DNA from: Sediminicola arcticus
GTDB lineage: Bacteria; Bacteroidota; Bacteroidia; Flavobacteriales; Flavobacteriaceae
Length of the DNA: 64,000 bases
Reading direction: 5' to 3'
NCBI RefSeq assembly: GCF_040566695.1
Contig: NZ_JBEXAE010000006.1
Span: 1 to 64,000, forward strand
The notes under the pieces: generated by a model
What the model saw: only the letters and a program-made list of their open reading frames with translations
The model's database searches: none
What the model was told of the DNA's origin: nothing
Shown: positions 51,518 through 60,749 of the stretch, in pieces
Numbering within the stretch: position 1 is the stretch's first letter
Layout of the letters: every line of letters begins with the position of its first letter
Program-made: the position numbers and the translations under genes

Positions 51518-54010
51518 ATGAAAAGAATTTTTTTAGTACTATTTGTTCTTTCCTGTCTCTGGTCTAATGCGCAGACCAAGGTCAGTGGCGTTGTTGTAGA
51601 TGAGAAAGGGGATCCTGTAGCTTTTGCCAATGTGCTTTTTAAAAACTCTTCCCAAGGAACTATCACCAATGATAATGGTAGGTTTTATATGGAGTCCGAC
51701 GAAACGTATACAACTTTAATTATTTCTTTTATTGGGTATAATACATTAGAACTGCCCTTGCCTTCTAAAATTAATTATGATTTAAAGGTGGTCTTATTAG
51801 AATCTAGTGAACAATTAGATGAAGTTGTGGTATACATGGGTAAGCAATCCAAAAAAAACAACCCTGCCATAGATATCCTCAAAAAAATCTGGGCCAAGAA
51901 AAGGGAGAATGGTGTTAGCAAGTTTAAGCAATACCAATATGATAAATATGAAAAGGTAGAGTTTGATTTAAATACTATAGATAGTGCGCTAATCAAAAGC
52001 AAACTCTTTAGGGGAATGGAATTTGTTTTCGAAGATTTGGATACCTCTAGGATAACAGGAAAAACGTATTTACCGATTTTCTTAAATGAGACCTTTTCCA
52101 AGGTGTATGGAGATAATAAGATGGTGGAAACCAAGGAAGATATTCTCGGTAATAAAAACTCTGGGTTTAGTGATAACCAAGCTCTAATTGCCTTCGTGAA
52201 GGACTTGTATTCGGAATATAATATCTACGACAATTATCTAAAATTTTTCGACAAGAGTTTTACAAGTCCTCTGTCCAAGACGGGCGTGGATACCTATAAC
52301 TATGTGTTGGCAGACAGCGCCTTTATTGGTAATAAATGGTGCTATAACATTATTTATTATCCAAGGCGAAAGAACGAACTGACCTTTAAGGGGGATTTTT
52401 GGGTAAACGATACCACTTTTGCAATCAAGAAAATTAATCTCGAAGTAACCAGAAGTGCCAATATCAATTGGGTTAAGGATATATATATAGAACAAGAATT
52501 TGAAGTATTGAACGATTCCGTATTCCTTTTGAAACGGGACTATATGCTAAGTGATTTTAGTTTGAGCAAAAAAGAAAAGGCAAGGGGTGTGTATGGTAAA
52601 AGGACAACCGTATATAATAACTACATGTTTGATATTCCTAAACCCAGGGATTTTTACAAGGCAGATGCCAACCAATTTGACCCTTCGGTCTTCGAGAAGG
52701 AAGACAGTTTTTGGAGCGACAATAGATTGGAAGCTCTGAACAAGGATGAAAAAGGAATTTATCAATTACTGGACACCTTGAAAACAGTTCCTAAGTTCAA
52801 GACTATTTATAACGCAGTCAGTATCTTGAATTCCGGTTACGTGGAAATTGATAAATGGAATGTGGACATTGGTAGTGTTTTTGGTGCTTTTGGGTATAAT
52901 GAGGCCGAAGGGGTTAGACTTCGTGCGGGTGCAAGGACTTATTTTGGACAGAACGATCCATGGCGATTAGAAGGATATACCGCCTATGGTTTTAGTGACC
53001 GTAAATTTAAACATGGGTTTTCCGCGAAGTGGTTGGTAGATAAGAAAAGTAGGCTGATCCTCTCCGGTGGCAATAGAAGGGATGTAGAGCAATTGGGTCT
53101 TAGCCTTACGGCCACCAACGATGTTTTGGGTAGGAGCATAGCTTCTTCCTCTGTATTGACCGTTGGTTCAAATAATAGGCTTACAAATATCAATCTATCT
53201 GCTTTTTTTACGGAAATGGAGCCAATAACAAACTTTAGGATAGGAATTGGTGCTACATATAGGGAGTTGAGTTCTGCACTACCTGATGCCTTTAGTCTGG
53301 ATTATGTAGATCCATCATCGCCAACGGGCATATCTTCTGAGGTAAAACAATTTGATGTCAATGCCCTGTTAATTTATACGCCGGGCAAAAGAACTATAGG
53401 GTATGGGGTAGAAAGGCGCAATATCAATGACAATTATAGCACCTTACTTTTTAGCTATACCAAGGGGATAGAGGGTGTTATGAACAGTGATTTTGATTAC
53501 AACAAGCTGCAATTCTCGTATAGCCAACCGTGGCAGTTAGGATGGGGTAGGTTATTAAGTACTGTGGAATTTGGCAAGACCTTCGGAGAAGTGCCTTTGG
53601 GACTATTAAATGTAATACCGGGAAACCAGACCCTTTTCTCCATTTACAATACCTTTCCAAACTTGGATTTTTATGAGTTTGTTACCGATACTTACGCAGC
53701 GGTACATTTGGAGCATAACTTTAATGGAAGGTTGTTTTCCAGGATTCCTTTTATGAGAAAGCTGAACCTTAGAGAAATAGTTGGACTTAGGGGTGCTTGG
53801 GGAGACCTTTCCGATGCCAATATCGCACTTAGTAGTCCCACAAATATACCCTTGATGGCTCCAACTGACAAGATTTATTGGGAATACTCCCTTGGGGTAG
53901 GGAACATATTTAGAATTCTAAGGATAGATTTTAATTTTAGAGGTAATTATCTTGAAAACCCCAATGCAAGACCTTTTAGCGTTACAGGGTCTTTTGGGTT
54001 CAGCTTTTAA
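51518..54010 (+). CDS. DUF5686 outer-membrane protein with carboxypeptidase-regulatory-like domain
   Basis: The 830-residue product has a signal peptide (MKRIFLVLFVLSCLWSNAQ), then a CarboxypepD_reg-like Ig domain (about 20-105: VSGVVVDEKGDPVAFANVLF, YTTLIISFIGYNTLEL), then a long beta-strand-rich region of DUF5686 type that ends in a barrel strand with a terminal Phe (SVTGSFGFSF). Such proteins resemble the N-terminal part of TonB-dependent receptors but lack the plug. Substrate unknown. The ppa gene follows after 78 bp. Confidence 0.9.
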   Translation: MKRIFLVLFVLSCLWSNAQTKVSGVVVDEKGDPVAFANVLFKNSSQGTITNDNGRFYMESDETYTTLIISFIGYNTLELPLPSKINYDLKVVLLESSEQLDEVVVYMGKQSKKNNPAIDILKKIWAKKRENGVSKFKQYQYDKYEKVEFDLNTIDSALIKSKLFRGMEFVFEDLDTSRITGKTYLPIFLNETFSKVYGDNKMVETKEDILGNKNSGFSDNQALIAFVKDLYSEYNIYDNYLKFFDKSFTSPLSKTGVDTYNYVLADSAFIGNKWCYNIIYYPRRKNELTFKGDFWVNDTTFAIKKINLEVTRSANINWVKDIYIEQEFEVLNDSVFLLKRDYMLSDFSLSKKEKARGVYGKRTTVYNNYMFDIPKPRDFYKADANQFDPSVFEKEDSFWSDNRLEALNKDEKGIYQLLDTLKTVPKFKTIYNAVSILNSGYVEIDKWNVDIGSVFGAFGYNEAEGVRLRAGARTYFGQNDPWRLEGYTAYGFSDRKFKHGFSAKWLVDKKSRLILSGGNRRDVEQLGLSLTATNDVLGRSIASSSVLTVGSNNRLTNINLSAFFTEMEPITNFRIGIGATYRELSSALPDAFSLDYVDPSSPTGISSEVKQFDVNALLIYTPGKRTIGYGVERRNINDNYSTLLFSYTKGIEGVMNSDFDYNKLQFSYSQPWQLGWGRLLSTVEFGKTFGEVPLGLLNVIPGNQTLFSIYNTFPNLDFYEFVTDTYAAVHLEHNFNGRLFSRIPFMRKLNLREIVGLRGAWGDLSDANIALSSPTNIPLMAPTDKIYWEYSLGVGNIFRILRIDFNFRGNYLENPNARPFSVTGSFGFSF

Positions 54011-54061
54011 AAACATATCGGTTCTATTCCCCTAGCATAGGGTCAAAAGAATAATTTCGAT

Positions 54062-54069
54062 TATCTTTG
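54062..54069 (+). promoter_or_regulatory. -7 box upstream of ppa
   Basis: TATCTTTG matches TAnnTTTG and lies 19 bp before the ppa ATG. No clear TTG is found at the usual distance. Confidence 0.45.
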
Positions 54070-54088
54070 CACCACAATATAATAAACC

Positions 54089-54616
54089 ATGAGTAAAGAA
54101 GAAATAACATCATTTGATGTGCTTATTGAAATTCCAAAAGGGAGTAGAAACAAATATGAGTATGATTTTAAATTGAAGAAGGTTCGTTATGACCGTATGA
54201 TTTTTTCTTCAATGATGTATCCAGCTGATTACGGTTTTGTACCGGAAACCTTAGCTTTGGACGGTGATCCCTTAGATGTTTTGGTTTTGGTAACGGAGCC
54301 AACTTTTCCAGGATGTGTGATGGAAGTGAAACCAATTGGTGTTTTTCATATGACCGATGAGAAAGGACCAGATGAAAAAGTGATCTGTGTTCCAGTTTCA
54401 GATCCTATTTGGAACAAAGTAAATGATCTCAATGAATTAAATCCGCACCTTATTAAAGAGATAGAGCATTTCTTTCAAGTATATAAGGATTTGGAAAAGA
54501 AAAAAGTAGATGTTGGTGGATGGGGAGATGTCAATGAGGCTAAGGATATTGTTGTAAAATGTATTAAACGTTTTGCAGATAGTGATGTTCCACTTAGGGA
54601 TGTGACCATTTCTTAG
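54089..54616 (+). CDS. ppa: Inorganic pyrophosphatase, soluble family I
   Basis: The 175-residue enzyme hydrolyses pyrophosphate in the cytosol. Visible are FDVLIEIPKGSRNKYEYDFK (substrate-binding Lys and Glu), YPADYGFVPETLALDGDPLD (about 48-67) with the metal-binding Asp motif DGDPLDVLV, and the shifted Asp near DEKGPDEKV. A membrane pyrophosphatase gene follows after 115 bp with a terminator between them, so the cell can either waste or conserve PPi energy. Confidence 0.97.
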   Translation: MSKEEITSFDVLIEIPKGSRNKYEYDFKLKKVRYDRMIFSSMMYPADYGFVPETLALDGDPLDVLVLVTEPTFPGCVMEVKPIGVFHMTDEKGPDEKVICVPVSDPIWNKVNDLNELNPHLIKEIEHFFQVYKDLEKKKVDVGGWGDVNEAKDIVVKCIKRFADSDVPLRDVTIS

Positions 54617-54644
54617 AATGAAAGCATAACAATTTTTATCATAT

Positions 54645-54677
54645 AAGCAATATTCTTAAGGGAATATTGCTTTTTTT
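54645..54677 (+). terminator. Terminator of ppa
   Basis: GCAATATTC and GAATATTGC form a 9-bp stem with a 6-nt loop, followed by seven T. It lies between ppa and hppA, so the two are separate transcripts. Confidence 0.88.
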
Positions 54678-54731
54678 ATTTCTATTTGATTTTACTACTT
54701 TAGTCCGGCAAAAAATATAACAAACAAACGA

Positions 54732-57116
54732 ATGGATTCAATTATGATTTATGTGCCGATTATCATGGCAATCATTGGGCTTCTTTTTATGTGGATAAAA
54801 AGAGCCTGGGTTTTAAAACAAGACGCTGGAGATGGAAAGATGAAAGAGATTTCCGATTACATTTATGAAGGCGCACTAGCTTTTTTAAAAGCGGAATACA
54901 AATTACTGACATTCTTTGTCATTGGGGCCAGTATTGCATTGGCCGTAGTTTCATTTATCGTTCCTACAACGCATATCTTAATTGTTGTAGCCTTTGTTTT
55001 TGGAGCATTTTTCTCTGCTTTGGCGGGAAACATGGGAATGAAGATTGCTACCAAGACAAACGTTAGAACTACCCAAGCTGCTAGAACCAGTTTGCCGCAA
55101 GCCTTAAAAGTAGCTTTTGGTGGTGGTACCGTTATGGGATTGGGAGTAGCCGGATTGGCGGTTTTAGGACTTACAACTTTCTTTATTATACTGTTTCATT
55201 TCTTTATGAACGGTACTTGGACCTCCACAGAGGATATGACCATTGTACTCGAAACCTTAGCCGGATTCTCGTTGGGAGCTGAGTCTATTGCTCTTTTCGC
55301 CCGTGTTGGTGGGGGTATTTATACTAAAGCAGCCGATGTTGGCGCAGATTTGGTAGGAAAAGTGGAAGCTGGAATACCTGAAGATGATCCTCGTAACCCT
55401 GCGACCATTGCAGATAATGTTGGAGACAATGTTGGTGATGTAGCTGGGATGGGTGCTGATTTATTTGGTTCCTATGTGGCTACTGTTCTTGCTGCTATGG
55501 TTCTAGGTAATTATGTTATCAAAGATATGGGGGGTAATATTCAAGATGCTTTTGGAGGTATAGGCCCAATATTATTACCAATGACCATTGCTGGTTTTGG
55601 TATTTTGTTTTCCATTATTGGAACCATGTTGGTAAAAATTAAAAGTAACGATGCCAAAGAATCACAGGTACAAGGAGCATTAAACATAGGAAACTGGGTA
55701 TCCATTGGCCTAACTCTTGTCGCTTGTTTTGTATTGGTAAAGTATATGTTACCGGAAACCATGAAAATGGAATTCTTTGGGGAGGGTTTAAAAGATATTT
55801 CTTCAATGCGTGTATTTTATGCCACTGTGGTCGGTTTGGCCGTGGGAGGGATTATTTCTTCCGTAACGGAATATTATACTGGTTTGGGAACAAAACCAGT
55901 GATGGCCATCGTTCAAAAATCTAGTACCGGAGCTGGGACAAACGTTATTGCCGGATTGGCTACAGGGATGATTTCTACATTTCCAACCGTATTGATATTT
56001 GCTGCTGCTATATGGGGGTCTTACGCTTTTGCAGGATTTTACGGGGTTGCTTTGGCGGCATCTGCTATGATGGCTACCACGGCCATGCAGTTGGCTATTG
56101 ATGCTTTTGGACCCATTTCTGACAATGCAGGTGGTATTGCTGAAATGAGTGAATTGCCTAAAGAAGTGCGTACACGAACTGATATATTGGATTCTGTGGG
56201 GAATACAACGGCTGCTACGGGTAAAGGTTTTGCCATTGCATCCGCAGCCTTGACTTCCTTGGCTCTGTTCGCTGCCTATGTGACCTTTACTGGGATTGAT
56301 GGTATCAATATATTTAAGGCTCCTGTTTTGGCCATGCTGTTTGTAGGAGGGATGATCCCAGTGGTCTTCTCAGCCTTGGCTATGAACTCTGTAGGAAAGG
56401 CAGCTATGGATATGGTTAACGAGGTGCGTAGACAGTTCAAGGAGATTCCGGGAATTTTGGAAGGTACAGGTAAACCTGAATATGGTAAGTGTGTGGAAAT
56501 ATCTACTAAAGCAGCATTGCGTGAAATGATGTTGCCAGGGATCTTGACCATAGGTTTCCCAATTGCAATTGTGATACTTGGGAAACTAGTTTATTCTGAC
56601 AATGATCAATTGACCGCAGAAATGCTTGGGGGTTATATGGCGGGTGTTACAGTATCTGGCGTGTTATGGGCTATTTTCCAGAACAATGCAGGAGGTGCTT
56701 GGGACAATGCCAAGAAATCCTTTGAGGCCGGTGTGGAAATTAACGGAGAAATGACTTATAAAGGTTCAGAAGCCCACAAGGCTGCCGTAACCGGTGATAC
56801 TGTAGGAGATCCCTTTAAGGATACTTCTGGTCCATCCATGAACATTTTAATCAAGCTAACCTGTTTAATAGGGTTGGTCATCGCTCCAATTTTGGGAGGC
56901 CATGCTGTTGAAACAGGTGTTGCGCTAAAAGGACAAGAAGTACGTGTAGAAATGATGGTGATGGACGATGATGCTGCAGAAGCGACTGTTAGTTATGCCA
57001 CCATTGTAAATGGTAAAGAAGTTGTAAAAGAAAAAAGGTTCGTAGGGACTACTTTAGAAGTAAAAGCCCAAGTGGAAGCTTTTAGGGATGGTGTAAAGGT
57101 TCAAATAGAACAATAG
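54732..57116 (+). CDS. hppA: Membrane-bound ion-pumping pyrophosphatase, K+-dependent type
   Basis: The 794-residue integral membrane enzyme couples PPi hydrolysis to Na+ and/or H+ export. The catalytic loop reads KAADVGADLVGKVEAGIPED and NPATIADNVGDNVGDVAGMG, and a second acidic cluster lies at PISDNAGGIAEM. GNTTAATGKGFAIASA carries Ala where K+-independent enzymes have Lys (GNTTKA), so it is K+-dependent; Na+ transport is likely in this phylum but not decided by sequence. A soluble C-terminal extension of about 60 residues (VRVEMMVMDDDAAEATVSYA onward) is not part of the usual fold. Confidence 0.96.
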   Translation: MDSIMIYVPIIMAIIGLLFMWIKRAWVLKQDAGDGKMKEISDYIYEGALAFLKAEYKLLTFFVIGASIALAVVSFIVPTTHILIVVAFVFGAFFSALAGNMGMKIATKTNVRTTQAARTSLPQALKVAFGGGTVMGLGVAGLAVLGLTTFFIILFHFFMNGTWTSTEDMTIVLETLAGFSLGAESIALFARVGGGIYTKAADVGADLVGKVEAGIPEDDPRNPATIADNVGDNVGDVAGMGADLFGSYVATVLAAMVLGNYVIKDMGGNIQDAFGGIGPILLPMTIAGFGILFSIIGTMLVKIKSNDAKESQVQGALNIGNWVSIGLTLVACFVLVKYMLPETMKMEFFGEGLKDISSMRVFYATVVGLAVGGIISSVTEYYTGLGTKPVMAIVQKSSTGAGTNVIAGLATGMISTFPTVLIFAAAIWGSYAFAGFYGVALAASAMMATTAMQLAIDAFGPISDNAGGIAEMSELPKEVRTRTDILDSVGNTTAATGKGFAIASAALTSLALFAAYVTFTGIDGINIFKAPVLAMLFVGGMIPVVFSALAMNSVGKAAMDMVNEVRRQFKEIPGILEGTGKPEYGKCVEISTKAALREMMLPGILTIGFPIAIVILGKLVYSDNDQLTAEMLGGYMAGVTVSGVLWAIFQNNAGGAWDNAKKSFEAGVEINGEMTYKGSEAHKAAVTGDTVGDPFKDTSGPSMNILIKLTCLIGLVIAPILGGHAVETGVALKGQEVRVEMMVMDDDAAEATVSYATIVNGKEVVKEKRFVGTTLEVKAQVEAFRDGVKVQIEQ

Positions 57117-57142
57117 AAATAAAGGTATATGCCTAAAAAGTA

Positions 57143-57174
57143 AAAGCCGCCCATATTAATATGGGCGGCTTTTT
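57143..57174. terminator. Bidirectional terminator between hppA and the convergent dNK gene
   Basis: AAAGCCGCCCATAT and ATATGGGCGGCTTT form a perfect GC-rich stem with A-run and T-run on the two sides, so it can serve both genes. Confidence 0.92.
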
Positions 57175-57195
57175 ATATGATGGTGGTATGCACTT

Positions 57196-57810
57196 CTAAA
57201 ACAAACCGTTGATCTCCGCATCAATTTTATTAAGTACCAATCCCATATCCTCCGGGTTGTCTACAAAATTCAGTTTATCCACATCTATGATTAAAAGATT
57301 ACCCTTTTCATAGCCTTCTACCCAAGCCTCATAGCGTTCGTTCAATCTACTGAGATAATCTATAGAAATAGAGTTTTCATAATCCCGTCCTCTTTTATGA
57401 ATCTGATTGACCAAATTGGGAATAGAACTCCGCAAATAGATCATTAGGTCTGGTGGTTGTACCAAGCTTTCCATCAATTGAAATAGACTTGAGTAATTAG
57501 TAAAATCGCGATTGGTCATTAGGCCCATAGCGTGCAGGTTAGGAGCGAAAATAAAGGCATCCTCGTAAATGGTTCTGTCCTGAATAATACTCTTGCCACT
57601 TTCACGGATCTGTAAAATTTGTCGGAAACGGCTATTGAGGAAATAGATCTGTAAGTTAAAGCTCCAACGTTCCATTTGATTATAAAAATCGTCCAGATAG
57701 GGGTTGTCAACCACGTCCTCAAAATGGGCCTCCCATTTGTAATGTTTGGCTAGTAATCTAGTAAGGGTGGTTTTTCCTGCTCCTATATTTCCAGCAACAG
57801 CTATATGCAT
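57196..57810 (-). CDS. Deoxynucleoside kinase, stand-alone copy
   Basis: The 204-residue product is a dCK/dGK/dAK-type kinase that phosphorylates deoxynucleosides. It has the P-loop GNIGAGKTTLTRLL (about 7-20), the ED motif HFEDVVDNPYL, IIQDRTIYEDAF (DRS-like) and RGRDYENSISIDYL (lid arginines). It parallels the dNK half of the folK fusion at 16851, so the genome has at least two. Which base each uses cannot be read from sequence. Confidence 0.94.
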   Translation of the reverse strand: MHIAVAGNIGAGKTTLTRLLAKHYKWEAHFEDVVDNPYLDDFYNQMERWSFNLQIYFLNSRFRQILQIRESGKSIIQDRTIYEDAFIFAPNLHAMGLMTNRDFTNYSSLFQLMESLVQPPDLMIYLRSSIPNLVNQIHKRGRDYENSISIDYLSRLNERYEAWVEGYEKGNLLIIDVDKLNFVDNPEDMGLVLNKIDAEINGLF

Positions 57811-58010
57811 AGTCTTAATTGTTTGTGATTAGTGCTTAATAGTATCAATTTCCAAAACGTGTTTCGGCGCCACAAGATACAAGATATCGTCATGAAGTGA
57901 AAGCCTTTAAGAGAATATACGACGAAAAAAGTGGGATTGTTTCTGATCTTTTTTTGTGGATTTCGAAGAATTCAATTTTAAAAATCAAAAAATAGAATGA
58001 ATCTAATAAC

Positions 58011-58697
58011 CTAATCCTTGCAAATTAGTTTGTACCCAAACCCCCGAATATTTAATATCTTAATGTTTTCATCTTTTTTTAATTTCTTTCTAAGCTTGCT
58101 AATAAATACATCCATACTTCGTGTATTGAAGAAATCATCATCTCCCCAAATTTTCTTGAGTATTAAAGAGCGATCGAGTAAATCATTTCTTTTTTCAGCC
58201 AAATGAAATAACAATTCTGCTTCTCTATGAGTAAGTCTTGTGGTCTCATTATTGAAAATTAATTCTTGTTTGATATGATTAAAACCATAGTTGCCAATGG
58301 TTATAAATTGGTTGGTTTTTGTAAGTCTTATTCTATCAAGTAAGGAATTAATTCGAACGATTAATTCTTCCATACTAAATGGTTTTTTTAAATAGTCGTT
58401 ACCACCCTGTGAAAATCCCTCTAGAACATCTTTTGTTTGTGATTTTGAGGTCAAAAAGATAATAGGAGTAGTTTTGTCCTCAACCCTTATTTCGCGCGCA
58501 AGACTAAAACCATCTTTTTTTGGCATCATTACATCCAGAACTAAAATGTTTGGTTTTTTTGTTTGATATATATCGAGAGCTACTATGCCATTCTCCGCAT
58601 ATAAAACCAAAAAACCTCTGCTTTCTAGGCTTTCTTTTATAATTGTACCTAAAGCAATTTCATCTTCCGCAAGTAATATTGTTATTTGCTCTGTCAT
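58011..58697 (-). CDS. OmpR/PhoB-family response regulator, orphaned
   Basis: The 228-residue product has a receiver domain (about 1-120) with the acidic pair E11-D12, phosphoacceptor D55 (ILVLDVMMP), T83 and K105 (YLKKPF), then a winged-helix DNA-binding domain (about 130-226: TRLTHREAELLFHLAEKRND and SKLRKKLKKDENIKILNIRG, FGYKL). All phosphorylation residues are intact. The kinase gene just upstream (58702-58992) survives only as its last third, so this regulator now lacks its cognate kinase, unless another one serves it. Confidence 0.95.
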   Translation of the reverse strand: MTEQITILLAEDEIALGTIIKESLESRGFLVLYAENGIVALDIYQTKKPNILVLDVMMPKKDGFSLAREIRVEDKTTPIIFLTSKSQTKDVLEGFSQGGNDYLKKPFSMEELIVRINSLLDRIRLTKTNQFITIGNYGFNHIKQELIFNNETTRLTHREAELLFHLAEKRNDLLDRSLILKKIWGDDDFFNTRSMDVFISKLRKKLKKDENIKILNIRGFGYKLICKD

Positions 58698-58701
58698 TGG
58701 G

Positions 58702-58992
58702 TTATTTTACCAAGGAAATTTTAAATGTTGTCCATGGTTCTTGTGGCAAAAACTCAAGTGTACCATTATGTTTTAAAATAATATTCAGGGCATAATAGAG
58801 ACCTATTCCAAAACCTTTAACGTCATGTAGATTACCACTTGGCACTCTAAAAAATTTCTCAAAAATATCAGTTTGATAGCTTTTTGGAATACCTTGACCA
58901 TTATCAGCAATGTAAACTTCGAAACTAGTGGTTGTTTCTTTTGTCGCTACTTGTATTTCTCTATTACCATACTTAATGGCATTGTCTAACCT
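58702..58992 (-). pseudogene. 3' remnant of a sensor histidine kinase gene
   Basis: A 96-codon minus-strand frame without a start codon translates into the end of a HATPase_c domain: N-box LDNAIKYGN, G1 box ADNGQGIP, F box IFEKFFRVPSG and G2 box GFGIGLYYALNI. Its stop lies 4 nt before the response-regulator start, the usual kinase-regulator arrangement. Upstream, the frame hits a stop just before the N-box and the sequence loses all kinase similarity, so sensor, membrane and DHp parts have been deleted. Confidence 0.85.
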
Positions 58993-59103
58993 TTAGATTC
59001 TTATTGGGTATTATGAAGGGAAATCCTTAAACTTTCTAAACTATCTGCCTAAACTAACAATTCAGTTAAATATTCAACCGCATATAATTTGTTGTTAAAG
59101 ATT

Positions 59104-59133
59104 TTGCGAAGAATTTGAATTCTCCTACTTTTG
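59104..59133 (+). promoter_or_regulatory. Bacteroidota-type promoter of metK
   Basis: TTG (59104-59106), a 19-bp spacer and TACTTTTG (59126-59133) match the TTG-N19-TAnnTTTG consensus exactly. Transcription would start near 59138-59141 and give a leader of about 160 nt before metK. Confidence 0.75.
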
Positions 59134-59153
59134 CTCCACAATTTGAAGAGGAA

Positions 59154-59272
59154 GGATTTGACTGATTGCAACCTCGAGGTAGAGAACCTTTCTGAATCCT
59201 CAAAAATGCTAAAGCAGTTCCTACTGAGGTTCTTTCAGTATGTCAACTTCTTTATCACATTGCGTCAAATCC
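59154..59272 (+). ncRNA. Structured 5' leader of metK, candidate cis-regulatory RNA
   Basis: A perfect 9-bp outer helix (GGATTTGAC 59154-59162 with GTCAAATCC 59264-59272) encloses local hairpins: ACC-TCGA-GGT (59171-59180), TGC-TAAA-GCA (59207-59216) and TACTGA/TCAGTA (59222-59240). Alternative pairings compete, such as AGAACCT (59183-59189) with AGGTTCT (59227-59233). It is not a SAM-I aptamer like the one at 60635. The layout of a closing stem around a multi-branch loop suggests a metabolite- or protein-sensing leader. It could instead be an insertion remnant. Region 58993-59300 holds this leader and the promoter only. Confidence 0.45.
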
Positions 59273-59300
59273 GTTACTCAATTAAAAATGATTGAAAGTT

Positions 59301-60557
59301 ATGGCGTATTTATTCACCTCGGAATCGGTTAGTGAGGGACACCCAGATAAAATAGCAGATCAAATAAGTGATGCGTTGTTGGACAATTTTCTGGCCTTCG
59401 ATTCAGAAAGTAAAGTGGCTTGTGAGACCTTAGTAACCACTGGGCAAGTAATTCTTGCAGGTGAGGTAAAGAGTCAAACCTATTTGGATGTACAGCAAAT
59501 AGCAAGGGATGTGATCAATAAAATAGGATATACCAAAGGGGAATATCAATTTAGTGGGGATTCCTGTGGCGTTATTTCCTTGATACACGAACAGTCAAAT
59601 GATATCAACCAAGGTGTGGACAGAGGTTCTAAAGAGGAACAGGGAGCAGGAGACCAAGGGATGATGTTTGGGTATGCCACCAAAGAAACTGAGAACTATA
59701 TGCCTTTGGCATTGGATATTTCACATAAAATACTCCAAGAACTGGCCTTGTTAAGAAGGGAAAATAAGGAAATCACCTACTTAAGACCCGATGCAAAGGC
59801 CCAAGTGACCATAGAATATTCCAATGAAAATGTACCCCAGCGCATTGATACAATTGTGGTATCTACCCAGCACGATCAATTTAATGAGGTAGATGAGGTG
59901 ATGTTGGATAAAATAAAGAAGGATATCATTTCTATACTAATGCCTAGGGTCAAGGCACAATTACCTGAATCACTACAGGTATTGTTTGATGATCATATAA
60001 CATATCATATCAATCCAACTGGAAAATTTGTAATTGGAGGTCCCCATGGGGATACCGGTCTTACAGGAAGGAAGATTATTGTGGATACTTATGGAGGTAA
60101 AGGAGCTCACGGTGGTGGAGCCTTTAGTGGAAAAGATCCTAGTAAGGTAGATAGAAGTGCTGCCTATGCGGCCCGACATGCAGCTAAAAACTTGGTGGCA
60201 GCAGGCGTTGCCGATGAAATGTTGGTGCAGGTGAGTTATGCTATCGGAGTGGTGAAGCCAACATCAATCTATGTAGATACCTATGGTACTTCTAAAGTAG
60301 ATTTAAGCGATGGAGAAATAGCGAAGAAGGTATCAGCATTGTTCGATATGAGACCTTTTGCAATCGAAGAACGCCTTAAACTTCGCAATCCTATCTATTT
60401 GGAAACAGCTGCTTACGGCCATATGGGTAAAGAGCCACGGGTGATTAACAAAGTATTTGAATCACCCTATAACGGCAGGATTGAAAAGGTAGTAGAGTTG
60501 TTCACTTGGGAAAAATTGGATGCCATAGAAGAGGTGAAAGCGGCCTTCCAATTGTAA
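59301..60557 (+). CDS. metK: S-adenosylmethionine synthetase
   Basis: MetK makes SAM from methionine and ATP. I start it at ATG 59301 (418 aa, MAYLFTSESVSEGHPDK), three codons inside the longest frame, because AYLFTSE is the family N-terminus. Motifs are GHPDKIADQISDALLD (ATP and metal), GAGDQGMMFGYA (about 118-129, P-loop-like GxGDQG) and GGGAFSGKDPSKVDRS (about 270-285). It makes the ligand sensed by the riboswitch that follows. Confidence 0.98.
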   Translation: MAYLFTSESVSEGHPDKIADQISDALLDNFLAFDSESKVACETLVTTGQVILAGEVKSQTYLDVQQIARDVINKIGYTKGEYQFSGDSCGVISLIHEQSNDINQGVDRGSKEEQGAGDQGMMFGYATKETENYMPLALDISHKILQELALLRRENKEITYLRPDAKAQVTIEYSNENVPQRIDTIVVSTQHDQFNEVDEVMLDKIKKDIISILMPRVKAQLPESLQVLFDDHITYHINPTGKFVIGGPHGDTGLTGRKIIVDTYGGKGAHGGGAFSGKDPSKVDRSAAYAARHAAKNLVAAGVADEMLVQVSYAIGVVKPTSIYVDTYGTSKVDLSDGEIAKKVSALFDMRPFAIEERLKLRNPIYLETAAYGHMGKEPRVINKVFESPYNGRIEKVVELFTWEKLDAIEEVKAAFQL

Positions 60558-60596
60558 TTTTATTGAAAAGATTAGGAAATTTAAATTTTCCGAACC

Positions 60597-60604
60597 TATA
60601 TTTG
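60597..60604 (+). promoter_or_regulatory. -7 box of the metY riboswitch transcript
   Basis: TATATTTG fits TAnnTTTG and lies 31 bp before the SAM-I aptamer. No TTG is found at the usual distance. Confidence 0.5.
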
Positions 60605-60634
60605 CACACCTAAAGTTCAAACACATATTGAATA

Positions 60635-60741
60635 GTTATCAAGAAAGGCGGAGGGATTAGACCCTATGAAGCCTTAGCAACCCTTTGCTCCAAAAGCAAT
60701 GAAGGTGCTAAATTCTGCCTAATTTATTTGGGACAGATGAC
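60635..60741 (+). ncRNA. SAM-I (S-box) riboswitch
   Basis: The aptamer contains the hallmark segments ATCAAGAAAGGCGGAGGGA, GACCCTATGAAGCCTTAGCA and GGTGCTAAATTCTGCC. The closing helix P1 pairs GTTATC (60635-60640) with GATGAC (60736-60741). It lies between metK and metY on the plus strand and should sense the product of MetK. The gap 60558-60868 holds only this element, its promoter and its terminator. Confidence 0.93.
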
Positions 60742-60749
60742 AAAAACAG

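Noticed and set aside
59118..59295. Open frame of about 58 codons through the metK leader (ends ...RYSIKND)
   Set aside because: The only ATG in frame is late, the frame has no family resemblance, and the overlapping promoter and inverted repeats explain the region better; a transposase remnant could not be shown.
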